NCBI GenBank assembly: GCA_024278395.1
Contig: JAJRTG010000069.1
Coordinates: 1-7,506 of the forward strand
DNA: 7,506 nt
Direction of reading: 5' to 3'
Origin: Fidelibacterota bacterium
GTDB taxonomy: Bacteria > Bipolaricaulota > Bipolaricaulia > UBA7950 > UBA9294
The notes under the pieces are model-generated. The model did no database searches and was not told the origin of the DNA. It saw only the letters and a list, made by a program, of their open reading frames with translations. Positions 5,704-7,506 of this stretch are shown in pieces. Made by a program: the position numbers and the translations under genes. Every line of letters starts with the position of its first letter. Within the stretch, counting starts at the first letter, position 1.

Positions 5704-7506
5704 ATGTATCAGTTCTTTTTGCGCTATCGGAAGGGAATCATCTGGGCGATCGTCATCGCCTTCCTCCTCGGAGGAGTTGGACTGTTCGGACTGAACCAGG
5801 CGGGTGTCCTGCGGCACTCCTCCCCGGCAGAGGAGGCGAGCGTTGTCGCAACCGTAAACGGAACCAAGATTACCCGCGACGCCCTGACCCAGGCGACGAC
5901 CAACCTGCAAAAACAGTACGAGCAGTACTACAAGCAGTTCGGACAGGACACGAGCGCCCTCTTCACCGGTGCGCACGGCGCCCTCCTCCACCTGCAGCTG
6001 GAGGCGCAGGCCATGCAAAACCTGATCCAGGAGGCGCTCCTCGCCCAACAGGCGAAGAAGTACCGCATCTCCGTGTCCAAACGCGACATCGAAGACGGGT
6101 ACAACAAGCAGTACAACGACCTGCTGAAGAAGTACAACATCACCGAGGAACAACTGGCGGCCTACCTCCAATCGCAGGGGCAGACCCTCAAGGAATTCCA
6201 GAAGCAGCTGCGCGACTCGGTCGCTCGACAGCTACGCGACCGCGCTCTGCAGGAGAAGGTGGTCGGACCGATCAACCCCACCGACGACGAGCTTGAGGCG
6301 TACTTCGAGAAGAACATCTCCCGGTATGAGACCCCGGAGGAGATCCGCGCCTCGCACATCCTGGTATCCGACAAAGCCACGGCGGAGAAGATCCTGAAAG
6401 AGCTGAAGAACGGCGCCGATTTCGCCGAGCTGGCGAAGAAGTACTCGCAGGACTCATCGAATAAGGATAAGGGAGGGGACCTCGGCTGGTTCTCCCGCGG
6501 GAAGATGGTGCCGGAGTTCGAGGATGCGGCGTTCGCCCTCAAGAACGTCGGGGATATCAGCGGTATCGTGAAGACATCCTACGGGTACCACATCATAAAG
6601 CTCACCGGGCGGAAGCCCGCCCACACTCCGACCCTGGATGAGGTGAAGGACCAGGTGCGGGAGGACTACATCAAGGACGAAACCAACAAGCGCTTCTCCG
6701 ATTGGTACAAGGGCATCTATGACCAATCGCAGATCATCATCAAGATCCCCGAGGTGGACGCGTACATAAAGCAGCAGAAGGACCTCGACCAGGGGCTCGC
6801 CGCTTTCGAGAAGATTCAGAAGGAAGGAACCTCGAGCGACCCCTACATCTCCTACTACATCGGCCGCATCTACGAGACGAAGATGAGCAAGGCCGAGCAG
6901 GACAAGAAAGCCCTTGAAGACAAGAAAGACCAGACAGACGCCGATAAACAGAAGATCGCCGATCTGGATAAAGAAATCGCGGACTATAAGCAGAAGGCGC
7001 TCGCCGCCTACATGACGGCCCTGAACGAGGTCGATCCGGACGAGGACTTCCTGAACCGAGTCCTCACCCTCAATCCGGACGATGTGACCGCCCTGTACCT
7101 CTACGGAAAGCTCCTCGCTGAGCGGGGAGACACCCTGGGAGCGGACATGCGCTTCCACCAGGCGATCAACAAGGATCCCAAGTACGTACCCGCCTACATC
7201 GGCTCCGGGGACATGGCGGTGAAGGAGAAGGTGTACGACGCAGCGATCAAGCAATACAAAAAGGCCCTGGAACTTAAGCCGAACGATGTGTCCGTGATGA
7301 TCAAGCTCGCTGCGGTCTACCTCATCACCGACAAGCTCGACGACGCAGAGGCGCTCCTCAAGCAGATCGAGAAGATCAACCCGGAGAACACCCAGCTGAT
7401 CATCGATCAGGGCGACCTCGCCTACAAGCGGATGCTCGCGGCGATAAAGGAGCGCGACGCCCTGAAGGCGAAGGGGTCCTTGACAGCGGATGAGCAGAAG
7501 AAGCTC
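5704..7506 (+). CDS. Membrane-anchored parvulin-type peptidyl-prolyl isomerase with TPR tail (SurA/PpiD/PrsA-like), 3' partial
   Basis: The frame stays open for 601 codons to the window edge, so the C terminus is missing. The order of parts is as follows. A short basic N terminus precedes one hydrophobic segment (about 11-30, GIIWAIVIAFLLGGVGLFGL) with no lipobox, probably an uncleaved anchor as in PpiD. A SurA-type chaperone region spans about 47-205 and begins VVATVNGTKITRDALTQ. A parvulin (PpiC) domain spans about 213-303, with ASHIL (H218), GGDLGWF (257-263) and YGYHIIKL (H296), so the catalytic-fold positions are present. A TPR-like region follows from about 368, interrupted by a Lys/Asp/Glu/Gln-rich coiled segment (about 394-430), then clearer TPR units at about 460-492, 494-526 and 528-560. 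By family knowledge it would assist folding of exported proteins outside the cytoplasmic membrane. The TPR fusion is unusual for SurA/PpiD. The start is fixed by AAAGGAG. Its substrates are unknown. Confidence 0.94.
   Translation, partial: MYQFFLRYRKGIIWAIVIAFLLGGVGLFGLNQAGVLRHSSPAEEASVVATVNGTKITRDALTQATTNLQKQYEQYYKQFGQDTSALFTGAHGALLHLQLEAQAMQNLIQEALLAQQAKKYRISVSKRDIEDGYNKQYNDLLKKYNITEEQLAAYLQSQGQTLKEFQKQLRDSVARQLRDRALQEKVVGPINPTDDELEAYFEKNISRYETPEEIRASHILVSDKATAEKILKELKNGADFAELAKKYSQDSSNKDKGGDLGWFSRGKMVPEFEDAAFALKNVGDISGIVKTSYGYHIIKLTGRKPAHTPTLDEVKDQVREDYIKDETNKRFSDWYKGIYDQSQIIIKIPEVDAYIKQQKDLDQGLAAFEKIQKEGTSSDPYISYYIGRIYETKMSKAEQDKKALEDKKDQTDADKQKIADLDKEIADYKQKALAAYMTALNEVDPDEDFLNRVLTLNPDDVTALYLYGKLLAERGDTLGADMRFHQAINKDPKYVPAYIGSGDMAVKEKVYDAAIKQYKKALELKPNDVSVMIKLAAVYLITDKLDDAEALLKQIEKINPENTQLIIDQGDLAYKRMLAAIKERDALKAKGSLTADEQKKL

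Noticed and set aside
6454..7254. Minus-strand frame of 266 codons opposite the isomerase TPR region
   Set aside because: It is rich in Val, Leu, Gly and His without a recognisable motif. The + strand frame there contains clear parvulin and TPR sequence.

Overview
This is a GC-rich bacterial window with five genes, all on the + strand and closely packed. The third codon positions are mostly G or C. In order they are: nusA (transcription factor NusA); a large RND/MMPL-type membrane exporter; rny (RNase Y); spoVS; and a membrane-anchored parvulin-type peptidyl-prolyl isomerase with a TPR tail, which runs off the right edge. I see no RNA genes, insertion sequences, CRISPR arrays or phage genes. 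No gene-free stretch exceeds about 75 bases.

Organism: RNase Y together with SpoVS points away from enterobacteria-like Proteobacteria and towards Firmicutes, Thermotogota, Deinococcota or a deep-branching or uncultured phylum. The high GC and the unusual order (nusA-exporter-rny-spoVS-PPIase) would suit an uncultured lineage such as Bipolaricaulota/Acetothermia, but that is only a guess. SpoVS is common in bacteria that do not sporulate, so it does not show spore formation.

Layout: nusA starts 10 bases from the left edge and ends at 949. The exporter follows after 19 bases, or overlaps nusA if its GTG at 930 is used. Its stop (3759-3761) is 37 bases before the RNase Y start. That gap holds a consensus TATAAT, a 13-codon ORF touching both neighbours, and the rny Shine-Dalgarno site. 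The spoVS Shine-Dalgarno site overlaps the rny stop. A 73-base gap then separates spoVS from the isomerase gene; it contains a bulged GC-rich hairpin followed by five Ts, then the isomerase ribosome-binding site.

How the genes may work together: NusA acts in transcription elongation and termination, and RNase Y in membrane-tethered mRNA decay. In Bacillus subtilis rny, ymdB and spoVS are neighbours; here rny and spoVS are joined directly with no ymdB. The exporter and the anchored isomerase both act at the envelope (lipid or hydrophobe transport; folding of exported proteins). The parts of the window that depart most from standard families are the TPR fusion on the isomerase, the SpoVS tail, the rny-spoVS pairing without ymdB, and the two intergenic regions. 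I found no convincing evidence of a wholly new system.
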